Below, in pieces: positions 27,312 through 28,430 of a stretch of DNA of 28,430 nt. The stretch covers positions 1 through 28,430 of the forward strand of contig JWZX01003065.1 of assembly GCA_001275005.1 (NCBI GenBank), written 5' to 3'. The notes under the pieces are model-generated. The model saw only the letters and a program-made list of their open reading frames with translations. It ran no database searches and was not told where the DNA came from. Made by a program: the position numbers and the translations under genes. Source of the stretch: Chrysochromulina tobinii. Lineage: Eukaryota; Haptophyta; Prymnesiales; Chrysochromulinaceae. Numbering within the stretch: the first letter of the stretch is position 1; the number at the start of each line of letters is the position of its first letter.

Positions 27312-27705
27312 AGCTAGAGCCTCTCGAAACGACGATGATACGTGAGGACTGCGTAAGCCGCGGGCGGGGGATCATCCACGCGGGGAATACGCAACGATGT
27401 GGTGTGCACAGGGGTGTGCGGGCACAGATAGCGGCACCGCACACCGCGACCGACACCGTATACGCTTGCATGGTCAACCGAACCGGCAACCGCCGTCTAC
27501 TAGATGAGGTTCGGCGAATCCCGGTGGTCCACCGACGATTGCGAATCGGACGCGTCTACAATCAAGACTCGTGTCTTTCCAAGTGTGCCCCGCACCATGG
27601 CCCCGCACTCGAAAACTTCGTTAGGATTCTGAACCACACGTTCACAAAACTACAGCTTTCAGCTCTAAGGTCTCCACCGCCACTGAGAAGCCTACAATTG
27701 GAAGC
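27312..27705. other. Convergent spacer, no gene seen
   Basis: About 390 nt between the hydrolase 3' side and the 3' end of the last minus-strand gene. A plus-strand open frame at 27335-27745 starts with ATG but shows no recognisable domain and overlaps the neighbouring gene's end, so I do not call it. Confidence 0.45.
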
Positions 27706-28251
27706 CTACATACAGACGCAATCGGCGTCCTCAAGCTCGTTGTGACGACGAACCTCTGCACTCGGTCTACGAGGCTCATCCTGTTGCCTTTCGAGCTGGT
27801 TGCGATTGAGCACCACCCCTGCGTTGTCGGATGGTGTCCACCGCGGTGGCGCGGGCCTCGGCGCCGCGTCGAATCTTAAGCCGAGCCCGACACCCGCTCC
27901 ATGCACCTGCGACGACGAGGGGCCATCCTCCAAAGGCGCTCGCTGGCGCGACGGAAGCGACGGCAGCTCGCAGGCGGCGGGTGTGAATGTGGGCAGCGGA
28001 GCGAGCTCATCACCCGATCCGTCTTTGTTCACGCCTGCTGCCCTCAGACGCCGGAACAACTCTTCTTCTGAAAGCTTGCCAGCAGCGTGGGCATCGAGCG
28101 CGTAGAGCAGATCGAGCCGTGCGCGTGGCTGCGTGTCGATGCTCATGACACTTCCATTATCAACCACCACCGAAGAGAACTGGTCGTAAGTTGTGACGTG
28201 CGCAGCCGAGGTGCTCTTGCTGCCGAACCAGGAGGAGGTGGCCGTGTGCAT
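27706..28251 (-). CDS. Small hypothetical protein with weak EF-hand-like helix pair
   Basis: This ATG-initiated frame encodes 181 residues that I do not recognise as a whole. Residues about 43-71 (ARLDLLYALDAHAAGKLSEE plus ELFRRLRAAG) have the helix-loop-helix rhythm of an EF-hand, but the loop lacks most calcium ligands. The C-terminal half is Pro/Ser/Arg-rich and probably disordered, ending with CVCM. A second ATG at 28146 would remove the first 35 residues. It may be complete, or one exon of a longer gene extending past the window. Modest confidence. Confidence 0.4.
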   Translation of the reverse strand: MHTATSSWFGSKSTSAAHVTTYDQFSSVVVDNGSVMSIDTQPRARLDLLYALDAHAAGKLSEEELFRRLRAAGVNKDGSGDELAPLPTFTPAACELPSLPSRQRAPLEDGPSSSQVHGAGVGLGLRFDAAPRPAPPRWTPSDNAGVVLNRNQLERQQDEPRRPSAEVRRHNELEDADCVCM

Positions 28252-28430
28252 GTGGGTGGATGCGATCGACGAAAAAGGTCAGCGCTGTGCATATCGACGC
28301 AAGGCGGGTGTACTGGAGCCTGTCCCGTCACTTGTCCGTTTCGCCTTTAAGGTAGTCCGCTCATGGTGTACATGGGGCAAAAACTGATCTCCAAAAGTAC
28401 TGAAGGGATTTGAACGAAACTCAAGCCAGA
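28252..28430. other. Right-edge sequence, nothing identified
   Basis: 179 nt upstream of the last minus-strand gene; it may include its promoter or an upstream exon. No feature is recognisable. Confidence 0.4.

Noticed and set aside
27515-27545. Possible tRNA-like T-loop (GGTTCGGCGAATCCC)
   Set aside because: No cloverleaf arms or anticodon stem could be paired around it.

Overview
The window is nuclear DNA of a GC-rich single-celled eukaryote, most likely a microalga of the haptophyte type. That placement is an inference from gene style, not from a marker gene. The evidence is: a DNA polymerase alpha with animal/plant-like architecture, short GT-AG introns (82-259 nt), single-gene transcription units with eukaryotic start contexts, strong G/C bias at third codon positions, Ala/Gly/Ser/Pro-rich linkers, many coding minisatellites, and a voltage-gated cation channel with an unusual pore.

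Layout. 1-235 is a degenerate palindromic GATACA array. 524-1531 (+) encodes a repeat-bearing single-pass membrane protein. 2275-6745 (-) encodes a very large protein joining paired EF-hands, an IQ-like motif, leucine-rich repeats and a SAM domain. A hairpin-rich divergent spacer separates it from the DNA polymerase alpha catalytic subunit gene (7687-12428, +, three exons). Six plus-strand genes run from 7687 to 22147: POLA1, an amino-acid/auxin-permease family transporter (12913-14431), a 2-oxoglutarate/Fe(II) dioxygenase (15279-16235), a nicotinamide riboside kinase-like kinase (16461-17072), an ataxin-10 homologue (18164-20605) and a dual-specificity-phosphatase-like protein lacking the catalytic arginine (20714-22147). 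They are followed by a voltage-gated channel on the minus strand (23050-25492), an ABHD12-like membrane hydrolase (25856-27226, +) and a small possible EF-hand-like protein (27706-28251, -). I see no operon logic, no tRNA or rRNA, no CRISPR and no virus-derived gene; the neighbours are functionally unrelated housekeeping and signalling genes.

The most striking observation is a set of single-base insertions relative to the expected reading frame. Five lie in POLA1, three of them packed into about 53 nt over the catalytic YGDTDS motif, and one lies in the EF-hand/LRR/SAM gene. Every event I found adds a base, usually lengthening a short mononucleotide run, and none removes one. Insertion-type sequencing error is the simplest explanation. 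The clustered, frame-neutral trio over the polymerase active site nevertheless deserves a direct check against reads and transcripts. Other points of interest are a GTGGTD pore in place of GYGD in the channel, an 8-codon upstream ORF whose stop overlaps the phosphatase-like start, an intron with repeated hairpin arms, and an in-frame stop just ahead of the first gene.
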